Source: a virus. Taken from it: a stretch of DNA of 25,124 nt. Positions 1 through 8,390 of this stretch are shown here, one piece after another (the stretch's first letter is position 1; each line of letters begins with the position of its first letter). The position numbers were made by a program, and so were the translations under genes. The notes under the pieces were generated by a model, which worked only from the letters and a program-made list of their open reading frames with translations, did no database searches and was not told the origin of the DNA. The stretch covers positions 1-25,124 of IMG/VR virus record IMGVR_UViG_3300004448_001056; one strand, 5' to 3'.

Positions 1-1138
1 TAAAGTCTGCAGTTGCAGGTAAACCAAATGATTCTGAAGTATCTTCAAGACCAATATCAGTAGAACCAAAACCACTTCTTGTAGTCTGAGTTGCACTCAT
101 AATTGGTACATCAAATTCTACTGCAAGTCCTCTAAGTTCTTCTGCAATACTCTTCACTAATGTGTATGAGTTTGCACCTGCACCTGGTCTTATTCTATGT
201 GAAGAACAAATGTTTAGATAGTCAATGAATATCATATCAGGTTTGAAATCTTTTTTGATTTCTAGTTCTTGTAATAGATGTCTAAAATGACCGACATGTG
301 CCGATGCAGTAGGATATTCTTTGATGATAAGTCTGCCTTTAGTTTTTTGTGCAATCTTTTCAATCTTTTTATCATACTGTTTCTTAGATAAATCAGGTAA
401 ATCTTTCATAGGAATGTTCAATGTATTTGCATCGATTCTCTCTGCAATTCTTTCTTCTGACATTTCAAGTGTAATGTATAGTATGTTCTTGTTCATCATC
501 AAACCAGCAGATGCCATATGACACATGAATAAGGACTTACCAACACCAGTACCTGCAAGACATATATTAAGTGTTTTGTTTGGAAGACCACCTTTAGTAA
601 TCTTGTTAAAGTATTCTAAGTCAAACGGAATCTTCTCTTCTTCCGTATGGTAGAATTCAAATCTTGCTTCTGCATCTTCAATCTGGTCATGACCAATATT
701 TTGGTCAAATGATACAGATAATGCATCTTTCAAAAGTTCAGGTATTTCACCAGTAGACCTTTGAGATTTCTTATCGATAACCTCAATAGAATCCATGACT
801 GCAATATAGATTGCTCTATCTTTGCACCACTTCTCAGTCTCTTCAACGAGCCAATCCATTGGAGTTGTCTCTTTGTCGAATTGACTGATTACGGTTTTAG
901 ACATTTTCAATTCATTCTCGTTAATAGAAGTATTGTTGTCTAAGTTTATGAGAAGTGCTTCCGTAGTAGGTGGTTTAGTATACTTTAAGAAATACTCTTG
1001 TATCTCTTTAAATACTACCTTCTCGTCACTCTCGGTGAAATACTCTGATTTTAGGAAAGGTAAAACCTTCCTAGTAAAGGGTTCATTCTGAATCAGATTC
1101 TTCAGGATTGTCTGTTCTAATCTCGCTATTGCTTCCAT
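1..1138 (-). CDS. 41: Replicative DNA helicase gp41 (DnaB family), C-terminus cut by window edge
   Basis: This is the 5' part of the T4-type replicative helicase, which unwinds DNA ahead of the polymerase and recruits primase. About 379 codons are visible; T4 gp41 has about 475. Reading the minus strand from the ATG at 1138 gives a start like [16 protein letters not shown], then the [17 protein letters not shown] segment. The Walker A motif is AGTGVGKS (around 540-560) and the Walker B-like segment is [10 protein letters not shown]. The start is chosen because the frame stays open and a purine-rich AAAGAG lies about 7 nt upstream. It lies inside uvsX, so the two genes overlap by 56 nt in different frames. 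It would be transcribed with uvsX from the promoter at 2180-2208. The family call is secure; the C-terminus is not in the window. Confidence 0.93.
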   Translation of the reverse strand, partial: MEAIARLEQTILKNLIQNEPFTRKVLPFLKSEYFTESDEKVVFKEIQEYFLKYTKPPTTEALLINLDNNTSINENELKMSKTVISQFDKETTPMDWLVEETEKWCKDRAIYIAVMDSIEVIDKKSQRSTGEIPELLKDALSVSFDQNIGHDQIEDAEARFEFYHTEEEKIPFDLEYFNKITKGGLPNKTLNICLAGTGVGKSLFMCHMASAGLMMNKNILYITLEMSEERIAERIDANTLNIPMKDLPDLSKKQYDKKIEKIAQKTKGRLIIKEYPTASAHVGHFRHLLQELEIKKDFKPDMIFIDYLNICSSHRIRPGAGANSYTLVKSIAEELRGLAVEFDVPIMSATQTTRSGFGSTDIGLEDTSESFGLPATADF

Positions 1139-2141
1139 ATTTAAACTCTTTATTAACTGCTTGTTCTAATGATTCCATAACTTCTGGTGTGAAGTATTTT
1201 TCAGGATTATTGTTGATGGTTTTACCGAATTCGGTTTTGCCATTTGGTAATTTAACTCTCGTTGATGATTTCTCAAAAACACCATGTTTGAGTGCAAGGT
1301 CTAGTAGACCATAATATCTATCAAGACCAGTGTCATATGATAATCTCACATCAACAACTTTGTTCTCAACAGTAAGTCTGGACTTTGCATTCTTACAGTG
1401 AATGATATTACCGATAATATCTGTTCCGTCTTTTTCTTTTCTCTTAGAGAGATAGATAATTGATGATGCAGCGTATTTAAGACCACTACCACCACCCATT
1501 TCTTTTTGTGGGAACATAGAACCAATTACATCGTAAGTATGGTTAGTGACAATCATAGGAACTTTTGCTCTACCGAGTTTTAAAGTTAACACTCTGAATG
1601 CACCTTTTACAATTTGGGCACGAGTCATATCTTTTGTCTCTTTGCCCTCTGCGGTATCTTCGATTTCTTTAGTAGTTGATAACATACCAAGTGAATCTAA
1701 TACAAACATCATAGGTGGTCGTTCTGACTCATCTGTTTCTAAATATTTGTCTAAGATACTTATTGATTGAGTTCTGAACTGTTGAACAGTCACAACTGGT
1801 ACAATAACGATTCTCTTTGAATCTATACCTCTGTCTTCAATCATTTCTTTTGTGATTGCAGATTCAGATTCAAAGTAAATTACTGCAGCGTCTGGATTAT
1901 CTGAAAGGAATTGTTTCACTATTCCTAATGCAAAGAAAGTTTTTCCTGTTGCTGATTCACCTGCAATTGCAGTAATTTTATTTTTGGGAAGTCCACCGTG
2001 TAGTGAACCGGAAAGGAGTGCATTGAATATATAACTGCCTGTGTCTACAAACGAGTCTACATCTCCTGCTTGAACTCCGTCAGCAACAATACCTGCGTAC
2101 TCATTGCCTGTTGATTTGATTAAGTCTTTCAAAAAACTCAT
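1083..2141 (-). CDS. uvsX: UvsX recombinase (RecA-like)
   Basis: This is a 352-aa RecA/UvsX strand-exchange protein for recombination-dependent replication and repair of phage DNA. The Walker A motif GESATGKT is at residues 61-68 and the hydrophobic Walker B strand MMFVLDS ends near residue 150. The segment [20 protein letters not shown] corresponds to the DNA-binding loop region of T4 UvsX. The C-terminus is acidic, ending in EESDSE, as is common for RecA proteins. The start codon at 2141 has GAGAGG about 8 nt upstream. The gene is first after a good sigma70-type promoter, with a leader of about 32 nt. The helicase gene begins inside its 3' end. Confidence 0.96.
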   Translation of the reverse strand: MSFLKDLIKSTGNEYAGIVADGVQAGDVDSFVDTGSYIFNALLSGSLHGGLPKNKITAIAGESATGKTFFALGIVKQFLSDNPDAAVIYFESESAITKEMIEDRGIDSKRIVIVPVVTVQQFRTQSISILDKYLETDESERPPMMFVLDSLGMLSTTKEIEDTAEGKETKDMTRAQIVKGAFRVLTLKLGRAKVPMIVTNHTYDVIGSMFPQKEMGGGSGLKYAASSIIYLSKRKEKDGTDIIGNIIHCKNAKSRLTVENKVVDVRLSYDTGLDRYYGLLDLALKHGVFEKSSTRVKLPNGKTEFGKTINNNPEKYFTPEVMESLEQAVNKEFKYGSNSEIRTDNPEESDSE

Positions 2142-2179
2142 AACTATACACCTCTCATAATGTTTTTAATCATAACTCT

Positions 2180-2208
2180 ATTATAGAGGTATCTATGAGA
2201 TTTGTAAA
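2180..2208 (-). promoter_or_regulatory. Sigma70-type early promoter for uvsX-gp41
   Basis: On the minus strand, -35 TTTACA (2208-2203) and -10 TATAAT (2185-2180) are separated by exactly 17 nt. The -10 lies in a dyad whose arms ATAcCTCTA and TAGAGtTAT flank TAA. The hexamers and spacing match the promoter upstream of the peroxiredoxin gene. Confidence 0.75.
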
Positions 2209-2216
2209 GGGGTTTT

Positions 2217-2387
2217 TTAGTCTTTTTTGCGGTATCTGTCGGACATGTCTTTCATGGATTCATCACATTTGACATGTTCTTCCATCATCGCTTTGATTTG
2301 AGAAATTTGAACTTCCATGTATAAGAATCCGGCATATAATCCACCGATTAGAAACATATAAACCAAATCTATCGAAGAGAATTCCAT
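2217..2387 (-). CDS. Small membrane/coiled-coil protein, 56 aa
   Basis: This unrecognised small protein begins MEFSSIDLVYMFLIGG and ends in DRYRKKD. Residues 6-24 form one hydrophobic membrane segment. A polar, probably helical or coiled-coil tail with a single Cys follows. Its ATG shares one base with the stop of the nuclease gene (TAATG), which suggests translational coupling. The next element downstream is the uvsX promoter, so this is the last gene of the gp43 unit. A membrane helix plus charged helical tail also occurs in small phage holins, but that architecture alone does not assign a role. Confidence 0.7.
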   Translation of the reverse strand: MEFSSIDLVYMFLIGGLYAGFLYMEVQISQIKAMMEEHVKCDESMKDMSDRYRKKD

Positions 2388-2824
2388 TAATCGTCTAAAA
2401 CAACTGTTGCATTGGCAAGTAATACTTCTCTGTTTGCCATGTGTTGTTCTTCTACTAAGTCTTTGTTCTCACCTGTATATGGTACTGCATGATGGTCTGT
2501 AATCATTTGTTCGTTTACATTAACTTTAATGCCTTCTTCATGAACAAATAGTTCACCAAGTATTCGTCCGAATTTACCTTTATCATGTGAGATTAGAGTA
2601 ATTGATTCTGCAGATTCTAATAATTCTTTAAGATGTTTTTTAGATGCCTTACCGAATTTCTTTTCTACTAAGTCTCTTGTTCTGGATTCAGGAGTATCTA
2701 TGCCCAGCATCCTTACTCTTTGTTTTTTATAAACCATCCCGAAACCAAGGTCGATATCTACATCTACTGTATCACCGTCAACCACTTTTGCAATAGTCAC
2801 ATTGTATTCATATGTATTTTTCAT
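2387..2824 (-). CDS. Thermonuclease-like (staphylococcal nuclease family) protein
   Basis: This 145-aa protein matches the staphylococcal nuclease (TNase) OB-fold, a calcium-dependent phosphodiesterase that cuts DNA and RNA. VVDGDTVDVDID supplies metal-binding Asp16 and Asp18. RMLGIDTPES supplies Arg38, Asp43 and Glu46, spaced like Arg35, Asp40 and Glu43 of the S. aureus enzyme. GKFGRILGEL supplies Arg87. All catalytic positions are therefore present. No signal peptide is visible, so it should act in the cytoplasm, perhaps in host DNA breakdown or nucleotide recycling. The gene lies 4 nt downstream of the IscU gene in the gp43 unit. Confidence 0.88.
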   Translation of the reverse strand: MKNTYEYNVTIAKVVDGDTVDVDIDLGFGMVYKKQRVRMLGIDTPESRTRDLVEKKFGKASKKHLKELLESAESITLISHDKGKFGRILGELFVHEEGIKVNVNEQMITDHHAVPYTGENKDLVEEQHMANREVLLANATVVLDD

Positions 2825-2828
2825 ACTA

Positions 2829-3251
2829 CTATTTAGGATAATTATGTTTTCGGTGTGAAGTCTTCTCTTCCCAATCTTCTATTGCTTTTTTGATGGAGTC
2901 TTCTGCAAGGACTGAGCAGTGTAATTTGATTGCAGGTAATTCAAGGATTTCTGCAATCTCTTTATCTTTAATAAGTTTTGCTTCGTCAATCGTTTTCCCT
3001 GTAAGTAAGTCAACGAACAACGAACTCGATGCAATAGCACTTCCGCATCCGTATGTTTTGAATTTGACATCTATGATTCTCTCATTGTCGTCTAATTTTA
3101 ATTGAAGTTTCATTACATCACCACATGCAGGAGCTCCTGTCATGCCTGTTGCAACCATTGGGTCGTTTGGGTCGAATCTACCCACTGAATGTTTTTCAGG
3201 ATTCCTTAAAACATCCTCGAATCTATCGACTACTTTTTTACTATATGCCAT
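2829..3251 (-). CDS. iscU: IscU/NifU-like iron-sulfur cluster scaffold
   Basis: This 140-aa protein is a full-length IscU-type scaffold on which Fe-S clusters are built before transfer to apoproteins. The ligands are intact: Cys43 and Asp45 in GAPACGDVMKLQ, Cys69 in TYGCGSAIASSS, and His111-Cys112 in LPAIKLHCSVLAED. The chaperone-recognition motif, LPPVK in bacterial IscU, reads LPAIK here. The gene sits between DNA polymerase and the nuclease, 8 nt after gp43. A phage copy could support Fe-S enzymes during infection, for example nucleotide metabolism, or mature a phage Fe-S protein. That purpose is inference; the family call is firm. No cysteine desulfurase gene is in the window. Confidence 0.93.
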   Translation of the reverse strand: MAYSKKVVDRFEDVLRNPEKHSVGRFDPNDPMVATGMTGAPACGDVMKLQLKLDDNERIIDVKFKTYGCGSAIASSSLFVDLLTGKTIDEAKLIKDKEIAEILELPAIKLHCSVLAEDSIKKAIEDWEEKTSHRKHNYPK

Positions 3252-3259
3252 GGTTATAT

Positions 3260-5776
3260 TTATCCAAAGAAACTATCAAGACTTGCAACTGGTTCTACAT
3301 TCCAGTCAATAAGATTGATAATACCTTTGAGTGGTTCAATGAATGCCTTATCAAACTGTAAGTCATAATCAACATACTTCTGTATGTCAAACTCACGAGG
3401 CAGAACCGATAAGAATGAGATAACATTCTCTTTTATTGGGTTTGGTGTTGTAAGATATGTAAAGTGGAGTTTATCTCCGTTCTTTATCAACTCATATCTT
3501 TTATCTAAGTTTAGTTTCTCTAAGTGGTGATTGTAAAGTAAGGCACCTCGGACATGTATGGGTGTACCCTTTGAGTAGATGTTTGAGTTGTCATGATATT
3601 GTTTAATATTATTACACCCTCTTGGTGAGGCAATCTCTTCTACAGGTAGATTTCTGAATTCCTTTCTTGTTGTTTCAACAAATTCCCACAATTCATTCTC
3701 TGTTTTAGTCATTACAATATTCAATGCTTCAGTAAGTTTCTTTCTGACCCATTGTGGAGTTGAAGACTTTGCAGTTTCAATACCCATCATTTTTAATTTA
3801 GGTTCTCTAAGTCTTACACCCTCATTGTCATATACATTTAGAATGTATCTTTTCTTTGCAGTCCAGATACCTCTATCTGCAATTACTTCACGACCCATTT
3901 CCATTTTCTGTTGAAATGAATTTGTGTAATCTTTAAGGTCTTCAAAACCCTCTCTTAATGCCTTCTCAATTTCAACTTCAATCTTACATAAGAAGTCAAC
4001 AACTTTACTCTTATCTTTTTGTTGTTCTGGTGTGAAGATTTGATTTACTAAATCATCAAGTGTGATATAGATTGAATCAGTGTCCATTGCAACGATGTAA
4101 TCTTTGTTTGTCTTTAGAACTTTGTTTAGATAATCATTTGCAGTTTTCTCTGACCACTTAATTACTAATTGACCTGCAGTAGTGACTGACTCTGCAAGTT
4201 GTGGGTCAAAGAATGCAAACCATTGATTAGCAAGAACACCATATGCACTGTTTAAAGAAATCTTTCTGACCTGTTGGTTGTTGTATGCTCGTTTAATTCT
4301 AACTTCGAGTTTTTTCTTTTCAATAGGGTCGTCACATACTTGTAGTTCTTTCTGATAACCAATCATCTTCTGTTTGTATTCCTTTCTCTCATCGTATAAT
4401 GTTTCCATGAGTTCTGGAAGAAAACCTTGTTTGTCTCTTTTGAATTTAACACCGTTTGGTGTGACTGTTAGATTCTGTCTTTTCAATTCAGATAAGTCAA
4501 TCGTCTTGTCTAACATGCCTGCAATCTTGGTGTCCATAAGACCAGTCTTTACCATTTTCTCTGGTGAAATATTAAACTGCATGATTAGATGTGGATAAAG
4601 AGAGTTCAAGTCAAACGACATAACCCAATTATGACCACCGACTTGTGGTTCTTTTACATATGCACCTTCAATACGATGATTCTTTCCGTCTCGTCTTAAT
4701 GCCTGAGGTGGTGTTTGTATGCCTTGTTTCTTCAGATGATTATAGATGATTGTTTCCCAATACTTAACCATACCGAATGTGTCATTGTAATTACACTTGG
4801 CAGAATATGCCATAACGATTGTTAGTTCTAAGAATCCAAGTTTCTCTTCTAGTTCTTCAACAAGAACTGCATCTTTAACATTATATGCAAGGAACTTTGA
4901 GTAGTCTTGTTTGTAAAGTGTGTGTAGATTGCCATACTCTGAGTAATCAATCTTACCTGTATTGAGTTCTACTTGTGAAATGTGTTCTAGTTTATATGAC
5001 TCTTGTGTTTGTGGGGTATGTTTACGATACAAGTCTAAGTAATCTACAATACTGATACCATAAAGATTGAATGTCTGTTGTTTCTGACCAAAGTTAGACA
5101 TGTATTCTCTGACATCTGACATACCCCATGGTGATAATTTCTTATGTTCATCTTGACCAAAAACTTTATCAATTCTATTACAAAGATATGTGATATCAAA
5201 TGAATCTACATTCCAACCTGTGATAATATCAAAAGAGGCCTTTCTCCAGAATTTGATGAACTCTGTTAGAAGTTGTGCCTCGTCTACACAATTATAGTAA
5301 ACACAATTGGCAGGTTTTTCATCCCAAGGACCTAGACCGAAGACATGTGTATTATGACCGAAAGGTTTGATTGCAATTGCATTGACTTTCTCACCTGCAA
5401 TCATTGGTTCTGGAAAACCATCTTCACATTCACACTCAATATCAAGTGTTGCAATTCTTACTTTCTTTGTGTCGTATTCGAAATCTGTTGGGAACTTATC
5501 TGAAATATAAGTGTAAACATATCTATCATAACCATGTATTTCCATACCTGCAGTTTGATGATATTTTTCTCTGAACTTTCTGGCACCACCCATTGAGTTG
5601 AGTTCTACAACTTCAAGTGGTCTGCCGTCTAGTGATTTGTAAGGTGTGTCACCTTTTCTGGAAGGAACAAAATGTTTAGGTCTATAATCGACCTTCATTT
5701 TTACCCTTTTATTGCCTTGATAACCTGTGACTAGTATTTTGTCGCGAGTACGACATACATTTGTATAAAAATCCAT
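3260..5776 (-). CDS. 43: DNA polymerase gp43 (family B)
   Basis: This 838-aa replicative polymerase has a 3'-5' proofreading domain. Exo I carries Asp112 and Glu114 (LDIECE), the same residue numbers as in T4. Exo II is GWNVDSFD (about 187-194) and Exo III is YNVKDAVLV (about 298-306). Polymerase motif A is DLNSLYPHL (389-397), motif B is KISLNSAYG (505-513), and motif C is AMDTDS (563-568) with catalytic Asp565 and Asp567. The C-terminus ASLDSFFG resembles the clamp-binding tail of T4 gp43. It is about 60 aa shorter than T4 gp43 but complete. No Shine-Dalgarno is visible; a hairpin abuts the ATG instead. Confidence 0.98.
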   Translation of the reverse strand: MDFYTNVCRTRDKILVTGYQGNKRVKMKVDYRPKHFVPSRKGDTPYKSLDGRPLEVVELNSMGGARKFREKYHQTAGMEIHGYDRYVYTYISDKFPTDFEYDTKKVRIATLDIECECEDGFPEPMIAGEKVNAIAIKPFGHNTHVFGLGPWDEKPANCVYYNCVDEAQLLTEFIKFWRKASFDIITGWNVDSFDITYLCNRIDKVFGQDEHKKLSPWGMSDVREYMSNFGQKQQTFNLYGISIVDYLDLYRKHTPQTQESYKLEHISQVELNTGKIDYSEYGNLHTLYKQDYSKFLAYNVKDAVLVEELEEKLGFLELTIVMAYSAKCNYNDTFGMVKYWETIIYNHLKKQGIQTPPQALRRDGKNHRIEGAYVKEPQVGGHNWVMSFDLNSLYPHLIMQFNISPEKMVKTGLMDTKIAGMLDKTIDLSELKRQNLTVTPNGVKFKRDKQGFLPELMETLYDERKEYKQKMIGYQKELQVCDDPIEKKKLEVRIKRAYNNQQVRKISLNSAYGVLANQWFAFFDPQLAESVTTAGQLVIKWSEKTANDYLNKVLKTNKDYIVAMDTDSIYITLDDLVNQIFTPEQQKDKSKVVDFLCKIEVEIEKALREGFEDLKDYTNSFQQKMEMGREVIADRGIWTAKKRYILNVYDNEGVRLREPKLKMMGIETAKSSTPQWVRKKLTEALNIVMTKTENELWEFVETTRKEFRNLPVEEIASPRGCNNIKQYHDNSNIYSKGTPIHVRGALLYNHHLEKLNLDKRYELIKNGDKLHFTYLTTPNPIKENVISFLSVLPREFDIQKYVDYDLQFDKAFIEPLKGIINLIDWNVEPVASLDSFFG

Positions 5777-5796
5777 ACTGTAAGTATACTACAGTA
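5776..5796 (-). promoter_or_regulatory. Hairpin abutting the gp43 start codon (possible translational operator)
   Basis: On the minus strand ACTGTA (5795-5790) and TACAGT (5782-5777) form a perfect 6-bp stem around a 7-nt loop. One further A-T pair would involve the first base of the ATG. The stem fills the place where a Shine-Dalgarno should be, within the 23 nt between the upstream stop and gp43. T4 gp43 represses its own translation by binding a hairpin at its ribosome-binding site. The sequence here differs, so equivalence is inferred from position only. Confidence 0.5.
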
Positions 5797-5799
5797 GGT

Positions 5800-6030
5800 C
5801 TATTCTGTCAATGTGGTTTGTGGTTTGTTGTGAATTAAATCGTAGCAGGCCTCATACTTTTCTTTTGCATTTGCATACCTTTCGATTTGAGTGTCAAGTG
5901 CCTGTGCAACATCTGGATGTTCACCGATACCTGCTGGATTGTTTTGATATACATCAATATTGGCCATTGCAATGTCCATTTCACCTTGATACTGACTCAT
6001 CAGTGCTTTTAATAAAGATTCTCTACTCAT
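5800..6030 (-). CDS. Conserved hypothetical protein, 76 aa
   Basis: I cannot name a family for this 76-aa protein. It is soluble-looking and mostly helical, beginning MSRESLLKALMSQYQ. A heptad-like stretch near residues 43-65 (DTQIERYANAKEKYEACYDL) may be a short coiled coil. There is no signal peptide or membrane segment. Its start overlaps the stop of the 101-aa gene upstream by one base (TAATG), indicating coupled translation. It lies 23 nt before gp43. Small helical proteins of this kind are common beside replication genes in marine T4-like phages. Confidence 0.7.
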   Translation of the reverse strand: MSRESLLKALMSQYQGEMDIAMANIDVYQNNPAGIGEHPDVAQALDTQIERYANAKEKYEACYDLIHNKPQTTLTE

Positions 6031-6335
6031 TACTTGTTGCCTCTCTGACCTCTTACTTGATTACCTGTTTCTACTTTGTAGTTTTGTTCTAGTTGAGGTT
6101 TTGCATCGAAAACTGATTGAACTTTATCATGTCTAATTTCAAAAACATATTCTTTTGCAAAGGGTATATAAGGTGCAAGTTGAACTTCCATTCTATTGTC
6201 GTCTAAAGAAACTAGACATTGTTGACAATCTCTTAATTCGTATTTTCCTTTCCACCATAGATTTTTAAAGAAACCAATTAAAATTTCTCCTGTATCTAAT
6301 CTAAGACACTTAACTTCGTCTCTTATATTACGCAC
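6030..6335 (-). CDS. Hypothetical protein, 101 aa, GTG start
   Basis: The gene starts with GTG at 6335, overlapping the lysozyme stop by 8 nt. A GGAG motif lies about 9 nt upstream, inside lysozyme. The protein is rich in alternating hydrophobic beta-strand patterns: VKCLRLDTGEILIGFF, then YELRDCQQCLVSL, then KEYVFEIRHDKV. This could be a small beta-barrel, possibly SH3- or Sm-like, but I cannot confirm a family. Three Cys residues occur in the first half. The C-terminal 25 residues are polar and probably disordered. No signal peptide or membrane segment is visible. Confidence 0.65.
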   Translation of the reverse strand: MRNIRDEVKCLRLDTGEILIGFFKNLWWKGKYELRDCQQCLVSLDDNRMEVQLAPYIPFAKEYVFEIRHDKVQSVFDAKPQLEQNYKVETGNQVRGQRGNK

Positions 6336-6783
6336 TTCTTACCATCTCCTGTAGTTCAACACTTCTTCTTCCTACTTGTCCGAACCATTTAGAGTCTTGC
6401 ATTTCAACAGCAACTTTCTCCCAATCACCTGAGACAACACCTTTCCACATGTTATTAAACTTACTGAATCTTGTTCCACCTAAGTTGAATGTCATGTTAA
6501 CTAATACATGTTGTATGTTTTCTGGTAATGCATAGAAGTCTTCACCACCCTTTGATTCAAATAAATGAATAGTTTCATCTAAATGTTTATCAAAGTCATA
6601 GTCATAGACATCGTCTACTCTTTCTTGTGAGACTGGTGTGCCAACAGGTTGACCATGTTCATCATCACTATCTTTGATTAAGTGTCCGACACCAAAGGTT
6701 AAATAACCTAGTGAATCTTTGTAGACTTCAAGGACTTCTCCTTCATGTCTTTTAATTTCTGCCATCAATTTTTCTCTGTTCAT
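6328..6783 (-). CDS. e: T4-type lysozyme (endolysin, GH24)
   Basis: This 151-aa muramidase cleaves the N-acetylmuramic acid to N-acetylglucosamine bond of peptidoglycan. The segment RHEGEVLEVYKDSLGYLTFG aligns with T4 lysozyme and gives the catalytic triad Glu14, Asp23 and Thr29, equivalent to T4 Glu11, Asp20 and Thr26. GVGHL follows as in T4. The C-terminal domain holds NMTFNLGGTRFSKF and ends near the W-G-VGRRSVEL segment typical of GH24. There is no signal peptide, so a holin or other membrane lesion is needed for release. AAGGAG lies 8 nt before the ATG. It is transcribed with gp43 rather than with the late curli operon, although lysis proteins are normally late products. Confidence 0.93.
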   Translation of the reverse strand: MNREKLMAEIKRHEGEVLEVYKDSLGYLTFGVGHLIKDSDDEHGQPVGTPVSQERVDDVYDYDFDKHLDETIHLFESKGGEDFYALPENIQHVLVNMTFNLGGTRFSKFNNMWKGVVSGDWEKVAVEMQDSKWFGQVGRRSVELQEMVRSA

Positions 6784-6785
6784 TA

Positions 6786-6995
6786 TTAACTCCTTGTTAA
6801 GTCTAATTCTATTTCATCGTCTTCGTTTTCTCTGGCAGCTTCTAGTGCCTCAAATTCACGATATTTAGTTTGTAGTCTATTTTTCTCAGCAAACCAGGCA
6901 TCTGTACCAGGTTCTTCAAATTCACCCATTATGTATATGGTATCTCCGTTAGTTATCACTATCGGATATTGTGTTGGTCTTTCAAAATCAGACAT
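6786..6995 (-). CDS. Hypothetical protein, 69 aa
   Basis: This small acidic protein of unknown function begins MSDFERPTQYPIVITNGD. A possible beta-hairpin (PIVITNGDTIYIMGEF) comes first, then a charged helix, and the tail is very acidic (ENEDDEIELDL). There is no membrane segment. Its ATG overlaps the stop of the upstream gene by 8 nt. Its own 3' end supplies the Shine-Dalgarno of the lysozyme gene, so the two are probably translated in sequence. Confidence 0.65.
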   Translation of the reverse strand: MSDFERPTQYPIVITNGDTIYIMGEFEEPGTDAWFAEKNRLQTKYREFEALEAARENEDDEIELDLTRS

Positions 6996-7281
6996 CTTTT
7001 TCCTCTTTCTGTATTTGTTCTTGCATAATCTCTACAAGAATGTTTCCCATAAGATTATTTAGGTCGTTATTATTTAGTAGATTATCAAGTTCTTCTCCAC
7101 TATCTGGCAACCTTCTAATCGTTCTTTCAAAGTTTATATTTGGTTTTCCGTCTTCGAATCCTACTTTACCATACTGATAGACAAGACCTTTAAAGTCTCC
7201 TTCTATAATTTCTATAGCAGCGTCCTGTTCGTGGGGGTTCTCTACTACTCTAAATGTTTTACCGAATAATGTCAATGTCAT
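6988..7281 (-). CDS. Hypothetical protein, about 97 aa
   Basis: No family is recognised. The likely start is the ATG at 7281 (MTLTLFGKTFRVVENP), with a weak TGAGAA about 5-6 nt upstream. The frame stays open to an ATG at 7326, but those extra residues lie wholly inside the preceding gene and look like frame shadow. The protein has a beta-rich first half (AAIEIIEGDFKGLVYQYG) and a helical Asn/Leu-rich second half (NNNDLNNLMGNILVEIMQEQ). It ends in a charged tail. It overlaps the neighbouring genes by 8-23 nt and belongs to the peroxiredoxin-gp43 unit. Confidence 0.65.
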   Translation of the reverse strand: MTLTLFGKTFRVVENPHEQDAAIEIIEGDFKGLVYQYGKVGFEDGKPNINFERTIRRLPDSGEELDNLLNNNDLNNLMGNILVEIMQEQIQKEEKDV

Positions 7282-8389
7282 CTGGATTCTCATTCCATAC
7301 TTCAAGTGTATCTCGAAGTCTACCATCAGAACAGAGAGTGTTGTATCTATTAGATGCTTTCTTTCTCCACCATTCTGTTAAATTATTTATTGAGTATCTA
7401 TCATGGTTGGATTTCTTTATCAGTGTATCAGTTTTACCCAATATAACATCTTTAGAATTCTCATAACCTAAATCAGATACATAAAATCTTTTTCTTTCAT
7501 TCAATCTTCTTGCATCATCTACTACTTCTGTAAAGGTCTTCTTATCATCTCCATTAAGAGACTTCTTAATAATAGATATCATTTTAGATTGAACTTTCAT
7601 CTTTCTACTTGATGCTCCTTCCCAAACAATCGGACCACCATTCTTTTCTACAAAGAATTTCTCTAAGTCTTTAAAGTAATTGTCATTCATAAGTGGTGCA
7701 AAATTGCTATCAGTTAGACCTTGACCTTTCATAAAAGGTTTTAAACCGTCATACTGTGACATACTCTTAGTTGAACCATATAGTGAGGTAGTTTCAAAGT
7801 GACATAGATTCATGTCATACTTCTCATCTATAATTTGTTTCACCTCATGTGAACAACACATCAATGCAAGTAGTTTACCACCAAGATAATTGAATCCAAA
7901 TGGTTGAGTAGGAACTATAATCATTCCCATGATTGCATGTTTGTTAAATACAGGCATTGCCTCTGCACCTAACACTTCATTAAAATACCTATTTCTAGGA
8001 GCAATGTTCATCATTGGTGAACCTAGTCTTATGAAACCCACAATCTTATTTGTATTTGTTTCATAGACCATTAAAATTAATTTTCTACCAGGATTTGAGG
8101 CCTCAATTGCATGTGATGTAATAATCTCTAAGTAGTTGTGAAAGATTTCGTGGTCTGCAACACCAACTCTAAAGTTCATATCTTCTGGATGCATGTTGAA
8201 GTCTGAAAAGAAATCGTCTGATAGATTAAAACCAAAAAGAGGAGATGGCATTTTTGCCACCCTCTCTAGTTTGATTTTTCTTAAATAGTCTGCCATATTA
8301 CCAAAATTCTGGTAATACTCGGTGATTTTATCAGAAGCAAACTTAGCGTCTTCCTCTGATAAGACTAAATCACATTTGAAATCAGGCAT
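7259..8389 (-). CDS. DUF4338/DruA-like protein
   Basis: This 376-aa cytoplasmic protein has a central region resembling the DUF4338 family, which includes DruA of the Druantia anti-phage systems. Seen here: IVGFIRLGSPMMNI near residues 116-129, GMIIVPTQPFGFNYLGGKLL near 155-174, and ETTSLYGSTKSMSQYDGL near 199-216. These fit the family pattern of a GNAT-like core, a 'leave the surface, list the alleles' Leu-rich helix and a Glu-Thr-x-x-x-x-Gly motif. The last 130 residues are basic (RRLNERKRFYVSDLG, WWRKKASNR) and could bind nucleic acid. The biochemical activity of the family is unknown to me. The gene follows peroxiredoxin by one base. The family match rests on motif memory only. Confidence 0.5.
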   Translation of the reverse strand: MPDFKCDLVLSEEDAKFASDKITEYYQNFGNMADYLRKIKLERVAKMPSPLFGFNLSDDFFSDFNMHPEDMNFRVGVADHEIFHNYLEIITSHAIEASNPGRKLILMVYETNTNKIVGFIRLGSPMMNIAPRNRYFNEVLGAEAMPVFNKHAIMGMIIVPTQPFGFNYLGGKLLALMCCSHEVKQIIDEKYDMNLCHFETTSLYGSTKSMSQYDGLKPFMKGQGLTDSNFAPLMNDNYFKDLEKFFVEKNGGPIVWEGASSRKMKVQSKMISIIKKSLNGDDKKTFTEVVDDARRLNERKRFYVSDLGYENSKDVILGKTDTLIKKSNHDRYSINNLTEWWRKKASNRYNTLCSDGRLRDTLEVWNENPDDIDIIR

Positions 8390-8390
8390 T

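Noticed and set aside
2879-3070. Minus-strand 63-aa frame
   Set aside because: It lies inside the well-supported IscU gene in another frame.
3250-3262. GATAAATA before the IscU gene as a late promoter
   Set aside because: It differs from TATAAATA at the first base and similar GATAAATA strings occur in coding sequence (for example near 17010 as Asp-Lys-stop), so it is not distinctive.
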